Shown here: positions 1-9,127 of the stretch, piece after piece | Layout: every line of letters starts with the position of its first letter | Position numbering within the stretch: position 1 is the stretch's first letter | Source of the DNA: Devosia sp. FJ2-5-3 | GTDB taxonomy: Bacteria > Pseudomonadota > Alphaproteobacteria > Rhizobiales > Devosiaceae | Direction: 5' to 3' | DNA length: 64,000 nt | Assembly (NCBI RefSeq): GCF_029201545.1 | Contig: NZ_CP104007.1 | Location: 2,204,501-2,268,500 of the forward strand | Program-made: the position numbers and the translations under genes | The notes under the pieces: model-generated | The model's input: the letters and a program-made list of their open reading frames with translations, nothing else | What the model was told of the DNA's origin: nothing | Database searches by the model: none

Positions 1-574
1 GCAGGCCGATCTTCTCGATGCCCAGAATGGTGCGGGCGACCGAACCAAAGCTCATGCGCACGCGAGGCTCGCGCGGCTTGTATTCGATGACGAATTTGAG
101 GTCCGGATTTTCCGATGCGAGCTGGCCGACGCCGTCGAGCGAACGCTGCCACTGGGTCGAATAATCGACCTGGAAGGGATAGTCCCAGCCGTCCTGGCCG
201 GGCCACAGCTTGACGTAGTCGGCCTTGTGGAAGCGGACCACGTCGCAGGCGGCGGTGATGAGCTCATGCGCCTTGCGGCGGATACCGGCGTCCGGGTTGG
301 TGAACGCGCCCTTGACGAAGTCGCGGGTATAGATTTCCGGCGTAATGCCGATGACCGACAGATTGTTGCGATCGAGCGCCGTCTTGATCTGGGCGTCGGA
401 GAACTCGCCGCCAAAATAGGGCCAGTTGAGATCGACGACCGAAAGGTCCTTCACCTGGCCGGCAATGTCGATAGCCTCGATGATGTTGCGCGGCAGGCCG
501 TAGCCGTCGGTGGCATAGCGGTCGAGGTAAGTGGCAAAGTGCCAGATACCGGCGCCGAAGCGGGGTGTGGTCAT
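1..574 (-). CDS. Sugar isomerase/epimerase, TIM-barrel type (partial; likely D-apiose isomerase)
   Basis: The first 191 codons are visible and the C-terminus lies beyond the left window edge. The protein starts MTTPRFGAGIWHFATYLDRY and continues with segments typical of the xylose-isomerase-like TIM-barrel superfamily, for example VVDLNWPYFGG and later KFVIEYKPREPR, where the Glu would be a metal ligand. The ATG overlaps the TGA of the upstream kinase gene (ATGA), and GGAGG sits just upstream, so the start is firm. It is the last visible gene of the split-transketolase and kinase operon. From that partnership, and from the apiosidase-like hydrolases nearby, I infer conversion of D-apiose to D-apulose. 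The family alone would also fit other aldose-ketose isomerases or epimerases. Confidence 0.8.
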   Translation of the reverse strand, partial: MTTPRFGAGIWHFATYLDRYATDGYGLPRNIIEAIDIAGQVKDLSVVDLNWPYFGGEFSDAQIKTALDRNNLSVIGITPEIYTRDFVKGAFTNPDAGIRRKAHELITAACDVVRFHKADYVKLWPGQDGWDYPFQVDYSTQWQRSLDGVGQLASENPDLKFVIEYKPREPRVRMSFGSVARTILGIEKIGL

Positions 575-2073
575 GGGGTTCCTCCGGAATTCTGTAGATC
601 GTGTTGGCCGTTTGCCAGCGTCTGCTGAATAGCGGACTGCCAGCGCTGGCGATGGTTTTTGCGCTTGTCGTCGTCCATCGCCGGGAAGAAGTGACCGGCA
701 GCGGGCACGCCGGGCATGGAAATGCCAAGAGACGAGAAGGCGAGGGCGGCGGCGCCCAGGGCGCTCACCTCGGGCGCTGCGGCAACGGCAACCGGGCGGC
801 CCAGAATGTCGGACTGGAACTGCATCAAGAGGCCATTGCGCGAAGCCCCGCCATCGGCGCGCAACTGGCCGAGCGCCTCGCCCATATCGGCTTCCATGGC
901 CGAATAGACGTCCGACACCTGGAAGGCGATGGCTTCGAGGGCGGCCCGTGCCAGATGCGCCGGTTTGGTGCCGAGCGAGAGGCCGGTGATAGTGCCGCGT
1001 GCATCGGATCGCCAGTAGGGCGCGCCAAGGCCCACGAGTGCCGGCACAAAGGCCACGCCATTGCTGTCGTCAACGGTTTCGGCCAGTGCCGACAGCGCAG
1101 CCGCGTCGGCAAGGCCGAGCAGTTCGGCGGCAAAGGCGGCGGTCTGCCCGGACACCGAAATATTGCCCTCAAGCGCGTGGAACACCGTGCCACCCTGACT
1201 CCAGGCTATGGTGCTGGAAATACCATGGCTAGAGCGGACGCGGCTAGGCGTCAGCGCCATAAGCGAGGTGCCGGTGCCATAGGTAGCCTTCACGGTGCCG
1301 GGCGTGCGCACGCCATGACCGAAAAGGGCAGCGTGGGAATCGCCGATCATGGCGAGGATGGGCGTGCCGGCGGGCAGGGCGGTCGCGCCCTCGGCCGTTT
1401 CGCCAAAGCGCGTGTCGGAGAATTTCACCTCGGCGAGCATGGACTGCGGCACTTCAAAGAGCGCGCAGAGCTCTGCGTCCCAGCTCAGGGTTTCGGTGTT
1501 GAAGAGCTGCGTGCGCGAGGCATTCGAATGATCTGTCGCATGCACCGCGCCGCCGGTGAGCGACCACAACAGCCAACTATCCACCGTGCCGACCCTAAGC
1601 TCTCCCTCTTCAGCGCGAGCCCGCGCGCCGGGGGTGTTATCGAGCAACCAGGCGATCTTTGCGGCCGGGAAAAGCGGGTCGAGGGCGAGGCCGGTTCTGG
1701 CTTCGATGGTCTCGGCATGGCCTTCGGCGCGCAAGGCGTCGCACTTGGGGGCCGAGCGGCGGCATTGCCAGATGATGCAGGGGCCGATCGGTTGGCCGGT
1801 TTCGGCGTCCCAGACGACGATGGACTCGCGCTGGTTCGAAATCCCGATACCGACGATCTCGGCATCACCCGCCTTGGCGACGACTTCGGCGATGACCGCT
1901 TTCACACCATCCACCAGCGCCGTCGCCGATTGCTCAGCCCAGCCGGGTTGCGGATAGGTGACGATGTTCGGCACCGACGCCTGGTGGTGCACAGTTCCGG
2001 CAGCATCGACGAGCAGTGCCTTGGTGTTGGTAGTGCCCTGGTCGATGGCGAGGATGAGGCCGGGAACGGTCAT
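571..2073 (-). CDS. FGGY-family carbohydrate kinase (likely apulose kinase)
   Basis: This 500-aa protein is a full-length FGGY sugar kinase. The N-terminal phosphate-binding loop is ILAIDQGTTNTKALLVD. The ISNQRES segment and GDSHAALFGHG near residue 250 follow, and the second family signature DGGASRNGLLMQ lies near residue 400. Such enzymes phosphorylate a sugar or polyol with ATP in the cytoplasm. It is translationally coupled on both sides: its ATG overlaps the stop of the transketolase C-subunit gene, and its stop overlaps the isomerase start. In the described non-oxidative apiose route an FGGY kinase (AplK) makes apulose-4-phosphate for a two-subunit transketolase, and this neighbourhood matches. 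The exact substrate is inferred. By sequence alone it resembles the glycerol/xylulose kinase group. Confidence 0.88.
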   Translation of the reverse strand: MTVPGLILAIDQGTTNTKALLVDAAGTVHHQASVPNIVTYPQPGWAEQSATALVDGVKAVIAEVVAKAGDAEIVGIGISNQRESIVVWDAETGQPIGPCIIWQCRRSAPKCDALRAEGHAETIEARTGLALDPLFPAAKIAWLLDNTPGARARAEEGELRVGTVDSWLLWSLTGGAVHATDHSNASRTQLFNTETLSWDAELCALFEVPQSMLAEVKFSDTRFGETAEGATALPAGTPILAMIGDSHAALFGHGVRTPGTVKATYGTGTSLMALTPSRVRSSHGISSTIAWSQGGTVFHALEGNISVSGQTAAFAAELLGLADAAALSALAETVDDSNGVAFVPALVGLGAPYWRSDARGTITGLSLGTKPAHLARAALEAIAFQVSDVYSAMEADMGEALGQLRADGGASRNGLLMQFQSDILGRPVAVAAAPEVSALGAAALAFSSLGISMPGVPAAGHFFPAMDDDKRKNHRQRWQSAIQQTLANGQHDLQNSGGTP

Positions 2074-3029
2074 TTCTTGCGGGCGATAGTCTGGCGCACG
2101 GCGTCACCAATGCCGGCTTCATTGAGCCCGAAATTGTCGAACAGCCACTCGGCCGAGCCGGTCGGCACGAAGCCGGGGAAGCCGAGAATGCGCATGGGCA
2201 CTGGATTGGTGGTGCTCACCACTTCGGCAATGGCGCCGCCGAGACCGCCGCGGACGGAGTGCTCTTCGACAGTGACGATGGCGCCGGTGTCGATGGCGGC
2301 AGCAATAGCCTCATCATCGAGCGGGTTGACGGTCGACATGTTGGCGACGCGGACCGAAATGCCCTCCGCGGCAAGCGTCTTGGCCGCCGCGACGGCGCGG
2401 TGGACGGTGGTGCCGCTCGCGATGATGGTGGCGTCCGAACCCTCAACCAGCGTTTCGGCCTTGCCGATCTCGAATCTTGCCCCGGCGGGACGCTCCAGTG
2501 CCGGCACGGCCATGCGGCTGACGCGGACGAACACCGGGCCGTCATGATCGGCGGCGGCCTTGATCGCCTCCGCCGTCTCCCACGGGTCAGCCGGCACGAT
2601 CAGCTTGAGATTGGTGAAGAGGCGCAGCCAGGCGAGGTCTTCGATCGAATGGTGGGTCGGGCCGAGCTCGCCATAGGCGACGCCGCTCGACTGGCCGATG
2701 AGCTTCACATTGACATTGGAATAGGCAATGTCGGCCTTGACCTGTTCCAGCGCGCGGCCGGTGATGAAGCACGAGGCAGCCGAAACGAACGGGATTTTGC
2801 CGCCATTGGCGAGACCGGCACCGACAGCCACCAGCGTCTGTTCGGCAATGCCGACATTGACCATGCGCTCTGGGAATTTCTTGCGGAAGCCACCCAGCTT
2901 GGACGAGCCGACGCTGTCGCTGACCACGGTGACGATGCGCGGATCGGCTGCGGCCAAGGCCTCGATGGTCGAGGCAAAGCTGTCGCGGCAATCAAAGAGA
3001 CCGGCTTTTGCAGGGGCAGTAGCGCTCAT
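2070..3029 (-). CDS. Transketolase C-terminal subunit (pyrimidine-binding and C-terminal domains)
   Basis: At 319 aa it matches the C-terminal half of transketolase: a pyrimidine-binding domain with FPERMVNVGIAEQTLVAVGAGLA, whose Glu would activate thiamine diphosphate, followed by a transketolase C-terminal domain. Split transketolases work as heterotetramers with the N-terminal subunit encoded just upstream. The start codon overlaps the upstream stop by one base (TGATG) and the stop overlaps the kinase ATG by four bases, so expression is tightly coupled. In the apiose pathway the split enzyme (AptA/AptB) transfers a two-carbon unit from apulose-4-phosphate to glyceraldehyde-3-phosphate, giving xylulose-5-phosphate and dihydroxyacetone phosphate. 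I assign that role from context. A general pentose-phosphate or DXS-like function is less likely, given the kinase and isomerase partners. Confidence 0.88.
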   Translation of the reverse strand: MSATAPAKAGLFDCRDSFASTIEALAAADPRIVTVVSDSVGSSKLGGFRKKFPERMVNVGIAEQTLVAVGAGLANGGKIPFVSAASCFITGRALEQVKADIAYSNVNVKLIGQSSGVAYGELGPTHHSIEDLAWLRLFTNLKLIVPADPWETAEAIKAAADHDGPVFVRVSRMAVPALERPAGARFEIGKAETLVEGSDATIIASGTTVHRAVAAAKTLAAEGISVRVANMSTVNPLDDEAIAAAIDTGAIVTVEEHSVRGGLGGAIAEVVSTTNPVPMRILGFPGFVPTGSAEWLFDNFGLNEAGIGDAVRQTIARKK

Positions 3030-3868
3030 CAGACCAACTCCGCCATGGCTTGCTCAAACTGTTCCGTGTTGGGCACGCCATGATGCCAGGCGACATTGTC
3101 GTGCATGAAGCTGACGCCCTTGCCCTTGAAGGTATTGGCAATGATGCAGAGCGGCTTGCCGCGACCCTTGGGCGAGGCGGAGAGGACATCGAGAAGCGCA
3201 CCATGGTCGTGACCATCGACGATCTCGACATGCCAGCCGAAGGCGCGCCATTTGTCATCCAGCGGATCGAGCGAGGCGGTGTCCTCGGTGCGCGCACCCT
3301 GCTGCAGCCGATTGCGGTCGATGATGAGGGTGAGGTTCTCGAGCTTGCGGTGCGCGGCGGTGAGCGCCGATTCCCAATTGCTGCCTTCCTGCAGCTCGCC
3401 GTCGCCGGTGAGCACGAAGGTGCGGAAATCGGCATTGTCGAGCTGGCCGGCAATGGCAATGCCCGTCGCGACCGGCAGACCATGGCCCAGCGGGCCGGTA
3501 TTGGTCTCGACCCCCGGCAGATAATTGCGGTTGGGATGGCCGTTCAGCCTGGAGAGCGGCTTCATATAGGATTTGAGATCGGCCTCGGGGAAGAAGCCTG
3601 CGCGGGCCAAAACGGAATAGAAGGCGCCGGTGCAGTGGCCCTTGCTCATCACGAACCGGTCGCGCGCGGGATCGCGGGGATGCTTCGGATCATGGCGCAG
3701 CACGCCGAAATAGAGCGTCGCGAGAATATCGGCGGCGCTGAAATCCCCGCCGGGATGCCCCTGCCGCGCCTCGTACACCATCTGGAAACTGCGGCGGCGA
3801 ATCCACAGCGCCTGGGCGGCAATTTCTGCGGCTCGATCAGTGGACTGTGGTTGAGTGGGCGATGGCAA
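3029..3868 (-). CDS. Transketolase N-terminal subunit (thiamine diphosphate-binding)
   Basis: This 279-aa protein carries the diphosphate-binding half of a split transketolase. It has GHPGGDFSAADILATLYF, MSKGHCTGAFYSVLA and the GDG...N motif that binds Mg-ThDP (TGDGELQEG, with the closing Asn in IIDRN). It is the first gene of the leftward operon and is coupled to the C-terminal subunit by a one-base stop/start overlap. The 263-bp gap to the divergent DeoR gene must contain the promoters for both directions. Two TTTCG boxes at 3998-4002 and 4010-4014 resemble the pentamers bound by some DeoR-family repressors, though this is weak evidence. The role as apulose-4-phosphate transketolase is inferred from the operon. 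Confidence 0.88.
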   Translation of the reverse strand: MPSPTQPQSTDRAAEIAAQALWIRRRSFQMVYEARQGHPGGDFSAADILATLYFGVLRHDPKHPRDPARDRFVMSKGHCTGAFYSVLARAGFFPEADLKSYMKPLSRLNGHPNRNYLPGVETNTGPLGHGLPVATGIAIAGQLDNADFRTFVLTGDGELQEGSNWESALTAAHRKLENLTLIIDRNRLQQGARTEDTASLDPLDDKWRAFGWHVEIVDGHDHGALLDVLSASPKGRGKPLCIIANTFKGKGVSFMHDNVAWHHGVPNTEQFEQAMAELV

Positions 3869-4131
3869 TGTTACCTCCCAGGCAAGTCTCTACAGTCGGC
3901 GCTACTGCCGACAGGGTACTTCAATTCAGTGAAGCCGATTTTTTGAGATTGGTACAAGGCACATCGCTATCGCGCAATAAGGAAAATTCGTGATTTTTTT
4001 CGTCTTGTGTTTCGAGCTGTTGTGAATTGTGCCATCGCCTATAGCGACAATCCTGTTAAGCGGCCCAGAGAATTGATGGATAAGCAAGCCTCAGGCGTTA
4101 GGATGCCGGGGCACGTGGAAGGTGGAAAGAA

Positions 4132-4959
4132 ATGAAAAAGGTCAGAACAAGCCGTCGAGCGACACTTGGCACGGCGAGTGGCGGCCAGCCGCAACTGCTC
4201 GCTGAACCGCGTCGCATGCGGATCCTTGAGTGGTTGCAAGAAGAGGGGAGTGCCCGTGTTCGCGACCTGTCTGCTGCGTTTGGCGTTTCCGAGGCGACGA
4301 TCCGCCAGGACCTCGAGCGCCTTGATTCTGACGGATATATCACCCGCGAGCACGGTGGCGCCTATCTGCGCTCCATCCCGCAGCAGGTTCAGTCGATGTC
4401 GCTGCAACACATTCAGAATATGGACAAGAAGCGCGCTATCGGCGCTGCCGCTGCAGCCCTGGTTGCCGACAACGACACGCTGATCATCGACTCAGGCACG
4501 ACCACTACCCAGTTTGCAGAAAATTTAAAGCCACGACAGGATCTTAATATCATTACCAATGCGCTCAATATCGCATTGATCCTGGGGGCCATACCCACCA
4601 ATACGGTGCATATGCCGGCCGGGCAGTTCAAGGCGCCGACCCTTAGTCTGAGCGGTGAAAAATCCGTAGAGTTCTTTGTCGGTATCTACGCCCAGAAACT
4701 GTTCCTCGCGACTGCCGGGGTGTCCTTTGATGTCGGCCTGACCTACCCGGCAATTGGCGACATCTATGTGAAGCGCGCCATGGTGAAGGCGGCCTCGCAC
4801 GTCTATCTCTTGGCCGACTCGACCAAAATTGGCCGCGTTTCCTTTTCCGCCCTGGGTGGGGTGGAAATGGTACACACGCTCATTACCGATGAAGGCATTT
4901 CCGATGAAGACCGCGCTGAGTTTGAGCGACGTGGCGTCGAAGTGATCGTCGCCAGCTAA
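4132..4959 (+). CDS. DeoR/GlpR-family transcriptional regulator
   Basis: A 275-aa regulator with an N-terminal winged helix (RILEWLQEEGSARVRDLSAA, then VSEATIRQDLERL at about residues 45-57). The C-terminal DeoR sensor domain, related to phosphosugar isomerases, contains IDSGTTTTQFAENL, a typical phosphate-binding loop, and YLLADSTKIG near the end. These proteins usually repress sugar operons and are released by a phosphorylated intermediate. It sits between the divergent catabolic operon and the ABC importer, so it probably controls both, with apulose-4-phosphate or a related phosphosugar as a plausible but unproven ligand. The first 20 residues (MKKVRTSRRATLGTASGG) are a basic extension before the HTH, and an internal start is possible. 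Confidence 0.9.
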   Translation: MKKVRTSRRATLGTASGGQPQLLAEPRRMRILEWLQEEGSARVRDLSAAFGVSEATIRQDLERLDSDGYITREHGGAYLRSIPQQVQSMSLQHIQNMDKKRAIGAAAAALVADNDTLIIDSGTTTTQFAENLKPRQDLNIITNALNIALILGAIPTNTVHMPAGQFKAPTLSLSGEKSVEFFVGIYAQKLFLATAGVSFDVGLTYPAIGDIYVKRAMVKAASHVYLLADSTKIGRVSFSALGGVEMVHTLITDEGISDEDRAEFERRGVEVIVAS

Positions 4960-4999
4960 AGGCTGGTCGGCCTCCCGCGCTGACATCCTTCGAAAGGCA

Positions 5000-5026
5000 T
5001 TGACAATGCGAATTGCCGTGCATAAT
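5000..5026 (+). promoter_or_regulatory. Candidate sigma70-type promoter for the ABC importer operon
   Basis: TTGACA at 5000-5005 and CATAAT at 5021-5026 are separated by 15 bp, slightly shorter than ideal. They lie in the 276-bp gap between the DeoR gene and the binding-protein gene. A strong AAAGGAGG ribosome binding site follows at 5223-5230, six bases before the ATG at 5236. The distance from this promoter leaves a leader of about 200 nt. Confidence 0.35.
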
Positions 5027-5235
5027 CGTTACTAATCGCAAGAAATCGAAAATATATAACTTCGAACTTGCGGTCGTAGCGGGGAGCGCACGGGAGAACA
5101 GGACAGGTTATATCCCAGAGAAAACGTGTGCCGGATCGCCCGGTTCGCGAGGGTGGAAACTCGTCCCTTTTTTCCAGGAACGCCTCGCGTTTCAGGTTGC
5201 CAGCGTGAGGGTGGCAATCGGCAAAGGAGGAACGA

Positions 5236-7137
5236 ATGGATCGGCTTGGCCGCACTTTGATGGCGTCCGCTGTAGGCGCCCTGATGACCACTACCGCATT
5301 TGCGCAGGCGATGACCGACGTCGGTACACCGCGCAGCGAAACCCTGATCGTGCAGACCCTCGATGGTCGCGCGGCCAACCCAAGTGCGCAGAACCCGCTC
5401 AACTCCTACGCCATCTGGCGCGGCTTCCGCGAGCTGGGCTGGGGCTATCTCTGGGAAATGGATACGGCGACCGGCGTGTCCTATCCGGAAATGGCCGATG
5501 GCTTCCCGGAAGTGCTGAACGAAGAAAACACGCAGTTCCGCATCAAGATCCGCGAGGGCATCACCTGGAGCGACGGCGTCGAGTTCACCACCGACGACAT
5601 CATCTTCTCGCTCGATACTGCCTTCAAATACCGCGACAAGTTGACCAACGTCGCCAGCGCGGTGGTGTATATCAAGAGCTACAAGAAGATCGACGACTAC
5701 ACCTTCGAGGTGGAGACGGTGAACCCGTCCTACGATCTGACGACCCGTCTCGGTGTCTATACCTGGGGCACGCCGTTCAACTGGGTGCCTAAGCACGTGT
5801 TCGAGCCGCTCGGCGACGAAGTCGTGACCTTCCAGAATGCGCCTGCCGTCACCCTCGGGCCCTACAAGATCAAGGAATTCGATCCCAACGGCTTCTGGCA
5901 GCTGTGGGAGCTGCGTGACGACTGGCAGAACTCGTCCTGGGGCAATCTCGGAGAGCCCAAGCCAAAGTACATTCTCTACAAGGATTTCGGCGCTGAAGAG
6001 ACCCGCGCCCTGGCCTTCGTCCAGAACCAGTACGACGTCGACACCTTCATGAGCCCGGACAGCATCGACGCTGCCAAGGCCCGCAATCCCAAGGTCGAGA
6101 CCTTCTCCTCGACCTTCCCCTACCACGACATGAACGACGCCTGCTCCTATGGCGTCTACATCAACCAGCAGCGTGCGCCTTACGACATGCCTGAAGTGCG
6201 CTGGGCTCTCGCCCTGTCGCTCAACCTCTCGCAGGTCGGCATCAGCGCCATGAGCGGCCAGTTCAAGGCTGCGGCCCTGCCGCTGCCCGATACCCCCATC
6301 ACCGGCCCGATCTTCTACGACGCCAATCTCGAAGCGCTGAAGAACCTGACCATCGGCGATGGCTACAGGCCATTTGACACCGAGTTCAGCACCAAACTCG
6401 TCGAGACCCTGGCTGCCCAGGGCATCGATCAGTCCCTGCTGCCGACCGGCGACGCCGTCAACGAAGGCTTCGGTGTGGGTTGGTGGAAGCATGATCCGGC
6501 AGAAGCTGAAAAGCTCCTCGCCTCGGTCGGCATGAAGAAGGGTTCCGACGGCTTCTACACGCTTCCCGATGGCTCGCCCTGGATGATCGAATTCGTCATT
6601 CCGGGCGACTGGAACAAGGTGCTGCAGCGTCTCGGCTTCTCGATTGCCGACAGCTGGCGCCAGGCTGGCTTCAACGTCAATGCGCGCCAGGTGGACAATG
6701 GTGAATTCACCACCGTCCAGAACACCAATGCCCGCAACGAGTTGGCGATCAACTGGTCCAACACCTGCGTCTACAACGCCAACTGGCTCGGCAATTGGAA
6801 CCAGTTCCGCGAAAGCAACATCAAGCCCGCAGACTCGACCGATCCGCTGAGCGGCAACTATGCACGCATCACCGATCCGAAGGTTCTGGCGCTTGTGGAT
6901 GAAGGCGCTGCGCTGCCGCTCGATGATCCGAAGTTCGTCGAAAACGGCCAGAACATCGCGCTTCAGATCGCCAGCGAGATGCAGATCATCAACCTGATGA
7001 ACATCCCGACCACGATCCCGACCAACAGCACCTATTGGACCAATTTCCCCAAGCAGGACAACTTCTACGCCGCTCCCTACACCTGGTGGAGCTCGTTCAA
7101 GAAGGCTGTGGTCTCCATCGAACCGACCGGTCAGTAA
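5236..7137 (+). CDS. ABC transporter substrate-binding protein, SBP family 5 (Opp/Dpp type)
   Basis: A 633-aa periplasmic binding protein of the peptide/oligosaccharide family. A signal peptide ends at about residue 25 (TTTAFAQA). The mature part carries the family hallmark IREGITWSDGVEFTTDDIIF near residue 110 and LGPYKIKEFDP near residue 210. It is longer than most peptide binders (about 500-550 aa) and rich in Trp and Tyr, which fits a sugar-lined pocket. It opens the importer operon: two permeases and two ATPases follow, then two glycosidases. From this I infer that it captures plant oligosaccharides or glycosides, probably apiose-containing, rather than peptides. Start supported by AAAGGAGG six bases upstream. 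Confidence 0.9.
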   Translation: MDRLGRTLMASAVGALMTTTAFAQAMTDVGTPRSETLIVQTLDGRAANPSAQNPLNSYAIWRGFRELGWGYLWEMDTATGVSYPEMADGFPEVLNEENTQFRIKIREGITWSDGVEFTTDDIIFSLDTAFKYRDKLTNVASAVVYIKSYKKIDDYTFEVETVNPSYDLTTRLGVYTWGTPFNWVPKHVFEPLGDEVVTFQNAPAVTLGPYKIKEFDPNGFWQLWELRDDWQNSSWGNLGEPKPKYILYKDFGAEETRALAFVQNQYDVDTFMSPDSIDAAKARNPKVETFSSTFPYHDMNDACSYGVYINQQRAPYDMPEVRWALALSLNLSQVGISAMSGQFKAAALPLPDTPITGPIFYDANLEALKNLTIGDGYRPFDTEFSTKLVETLAAQGIDQSLLPTGDAVNEGFGVGWWKHDPAEAEKLLASVGMKKGSDGFYTLPDGSPWMIEFVIPGDWNKVLQRLGFSIADSWRQAGFNVNARQVDNGEFTTVQNTNARNELAINWSNTCVYNANWLGNWNQFRESNIKPADSTDPLSGNYARITDPKVLALVDEGAALPLDDPKFVENGQNIALQIASEMQIINLMNIPTTIPTNSTYWTNFPKQDNFYAAPYTWWSSFKKAVVSIEPTGQ

Positions 7138-7155
7138 ACATCTGACGGTTTTGAA

Positions 7156-7183
7156 GCAGGGCGGCCGATCCCGGTCGCCCTGC
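7156..7183 (+). terminator. Stem-loop between binding protein and permease genes
   Basis: GCAGGGCG at 7156-7163 pairs perfectly with CGCCCTGC at 7176-7183, with further inner CC/GG pairs, and AAATTTT follows. It lies 18 bases after the binding-protein stop and before the permease. In importer operons such a hairpin usually protects the 5' mRNA and partly stops transcription, so that the binding protein is made in excess. A full terminator is unlikely because the downstream genes have no other evident promoter. Confidence 0.55.
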
Positions 7184-7211
7184 AAATTTTCCGACGTCAA
7201 AGGATTTGCCC

Positions 7212-8213
7212 ATGGGTGTGCTGCGCTATGTCGCCAAGCGCCTCGGCCTCTACTTCGCGGTGCTCTTTATCGGCCTGACGATAACGTTCATGCTGCCGCG
7301 TCTGATGCCGATCAATCCGGTCGATGGTTACATCGGTCAGCTCCAGAGCCGCGCCAACGGCACGCTCACATCAGATGCAATCGCAGAACTTCGCGCCAAT
7401 CTCGAAGAGCTCTATGGGCTGAACGGGGACCTGTTCACGCAATATGTGTCTTACATGAAGCGTGTGGTCTTCAGCCTCGATTTCGGGCCGTCCTTCACCT
7501 ATTACCCGCAGCCGGTTTCGGCGATGATCCTCAACGCGCTGCCCTGGACGCTGGGGCTGCTGCTGACGGCGACGCTGATCGCCTGGACACTGGGCAATAT
7601 GGTGGGTCTGGTTGCCGGGTACTTCCACAAGAAGAAGGCGGCCTCGGTGCTCGAGTTCCTCGGCATCCTGCTCTACCCAATTCCCTATTACATCCTGGCC
7701 GTCACAGTGCTGCTGCTGCTGGCCTATATCTTCCCGGTCTTTCCGCTCTCGCCCACGTTCCCGGTGGGGCAGATGACGCCGGAAAAGATCGGCATGATCT
7801 TTTACAATTCGCTCCTGCCGGGAATCACGCTGGTGCTGGCCGGGTTCGGCTGGAACATCCTCTCGATGAAGGCCCTGGCCGTCGCGACCTCCGAAGAACC
7901 CTATGTCACCTATGCCCGGCTCAAGGGCACGTCCAACTGGACGCGGATGACGCGCTATGTGTTCCGAAATGCGCTGCTGCCGCAGGTAACGGCTCTCGCG
8001 CTGTCACTGGGCATGGTGTTCAACGGCGCGCTGCTGACCGAGATGATCTTCTCCTATCCCGGCATCGGCCTGATCATGCGGACCGCCGCAACGGGTGGCG
8101 ACTACAACGTCCTTTATGGTGCGATCACGCTTTCGATCGTCGCCGTCGCTACGGCCGGGCTTGTGATCGATCTCATCTATCCCCTTCTTGACCCGCGGAT
8201 CCGCACGAAATGA
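7212..8213 (+). CDS. ABC transporter permease, DppB/OppB type
   Basis: A 333-aa inner-membrane permease with a first TM segment at residues 9-30 (LGLYFAVLFIGLTITFMLPR) and five further hydrophobic segments. A permease EAA-type loop reads YVTYARLKGTSNWTRMTRY near residue 235. The C-terminal IDLIYPLLDPRIR is characteristic of DppB proteins. I take the ATG at 7212, with AAAGGA upstream at seven-base spacing, over a TTG six bases earlier. Its stop overlaps the next permease gene by four bases. It forms the heterodimeric channel with that protein. Confidence 0.92.
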   Translation: MGVLRYVAKRLGLYFAVLFIGLTITFMLPRLMPINPVDGYIGQLQSRANGTLTSDAIAELRANLEELYGLNGDLFTQYVSYMKRVVFSLDFGPSFTYYPQPVSAMILNALPWTLGLLLTATLIAWTLGNMVGLVAGYFHKKKAASVLEFLGILLYPIPYYILAVTVLLLLAYIFPVFPLSPTFPVGQMTPEKIGMIFYNSLLPGITLVLAGFGWNILSMKALAVATSEEPYVTYARLKGTSNWTRMTRYVFRNALLPQVTALALSLGMVFNGALLTEMIFSYPGIGLIMRTAATGGDYNVLYGAITLSIVAVATAGLVIDLIYPLLDPRIRTK

Positions 8214-9127
8214 CCGTCGACAGCAACCAAGTTGATCCGGTGGCGATCGTGACTGCGCCACCTGTTTCCACCAAATCCGCACGCAAGGGCAGGGGCCTGC
8301 TCTGGCTCCTCAACGGCCGCCTCGCGGTGGGTCTGACCATCCTCCTCGTCATGGGCGTCGGCAGTTTTATCCTGCCGATGTTCGCGCCGGCCGACCCGTC
8401 GGTCCAGGCGACCTATATGCGCAATCTGCCGATGTCGGGCGTGCACTGGCTGGGCACCAATTCGCTCGGCCAGGACATTTTCTGGTTCCTCGTCGTTGCG
8501 GTGCGCAACTCGCTGATGCTGGGCATTCTCGTTGCGGTGGGCGTCACCATTGTGGCCACCATCGTCGGCCTCAGCGCCGGCTATATCGGTGGCGCATTCG
8601 AGCGCTGCGTGATGCTGATCGTCGATACGTTCATCACCATCCCGCTTCTGCCAATCCTCATCATTCTTGGCGCACTGATCCGCGGTAACACCTCGTTCTT
8701 TACGGTCGGCCTGATCATCATCATCTTTGGCTGGGCGTGGGATGCGCGCACGGTTCGCGCCATGGCGCTGTCGCTGCGCGAGCGGGAGTTCATCAATATG
8801 GCGCGCTTCTCCGGGGCGAATACGGTGCAGGTCCTCGCCCGTGAAGTGTTCCCCTATGTGTCGGCCTATATCCTCGTGGGCTTCATCAACACCGTGCTCT
8901 TTGCCATTAATACCGAGGCAACCCTGGCGGTGATCGGCCTCTCCAAGGTCGAAGTGCCGACGCTTGGCTCCATCATCTTCTGGGCGCTCAGCTACAATGC
9001 CCTCTTTACCGGCCAGTACCCCTGGATCGTGGCGCCGATCGTGGCGACCGTGACCCTCTTCCTAGGCCTCTTCCTCACCTCCACCGGCTTCAATCAGGCC
9101 TTTGCCAGCAAGCGGGGCGTGTCATGA
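8210..9127 (+). CDS. ABC transporter permease, DppC/OppC type
   Basis: This 305-aa second permease has a hydrophilic N-terminus of about 30 residues, then a TM segment. The DppC-typical HWLGTNSLGQDIFWFL lies near residue 80. The conserved cytoplasmic loop is LREREFINMARFSGANTVQV near residue 185. It partners with the preceding permease, and its ATG lies inside the upstream stop (ATGA). The GTNSLGQD motif, a variant of the usual GTDxxGRD, is common in sugar-importing members of this family. Confidence 0.92.
   Translation: MTVDSNQVDPVAIVTAPPVSTKSARKGRGLLWLLNGRLAVGLTILLVMGVGSFILPMFAPADPSVQATYMRNLPMSGVHWLGTNSLGQDIFWFLVVAVRNSLMLGILVAVGVTIVATIVGLSAGYIGGAFERCVMLIVDTFITIPLLPILIILGALIRGNTSFFTVGLIIIIFGWAWDARTVRAMALSLREREFINMARFSGANTVQVLAREVFPYVSAYILVGFINTVLFAINTEATLAVIGLSKVEVPTLGSIIFWALSYNALFTGQYPWIVAPIVATVTLFLGLFLTSTGFNQAFASKRGVS

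Noticed and set aside
601..2547. Long plus-strand ORF (648 aa) opposite the kinase and transketolase genes
   Set aside because: It is antisense to two well-matched conserved proteins; its translation is Arg/Gly-rich with no family resemblance, as expected of a shadow frame in high-GC DNA.
1..4959. Reading the left operon as erythritol or general pentose-phosphate catabolism
   Set aside because: No erythritol-type dehydrogenase is visible, and a split transketolase with FGGY kinase, isomerase and apiosidase-like hydrolases fits the apiose route better; kept only as an alternative.
5032..7200. 722-aa minus-strand ORF across the binding-protein gene
   Set aside because: Shadow of the SBP family 5 gene, which has a signal peptide, strong ribosome binding site and family motifs.
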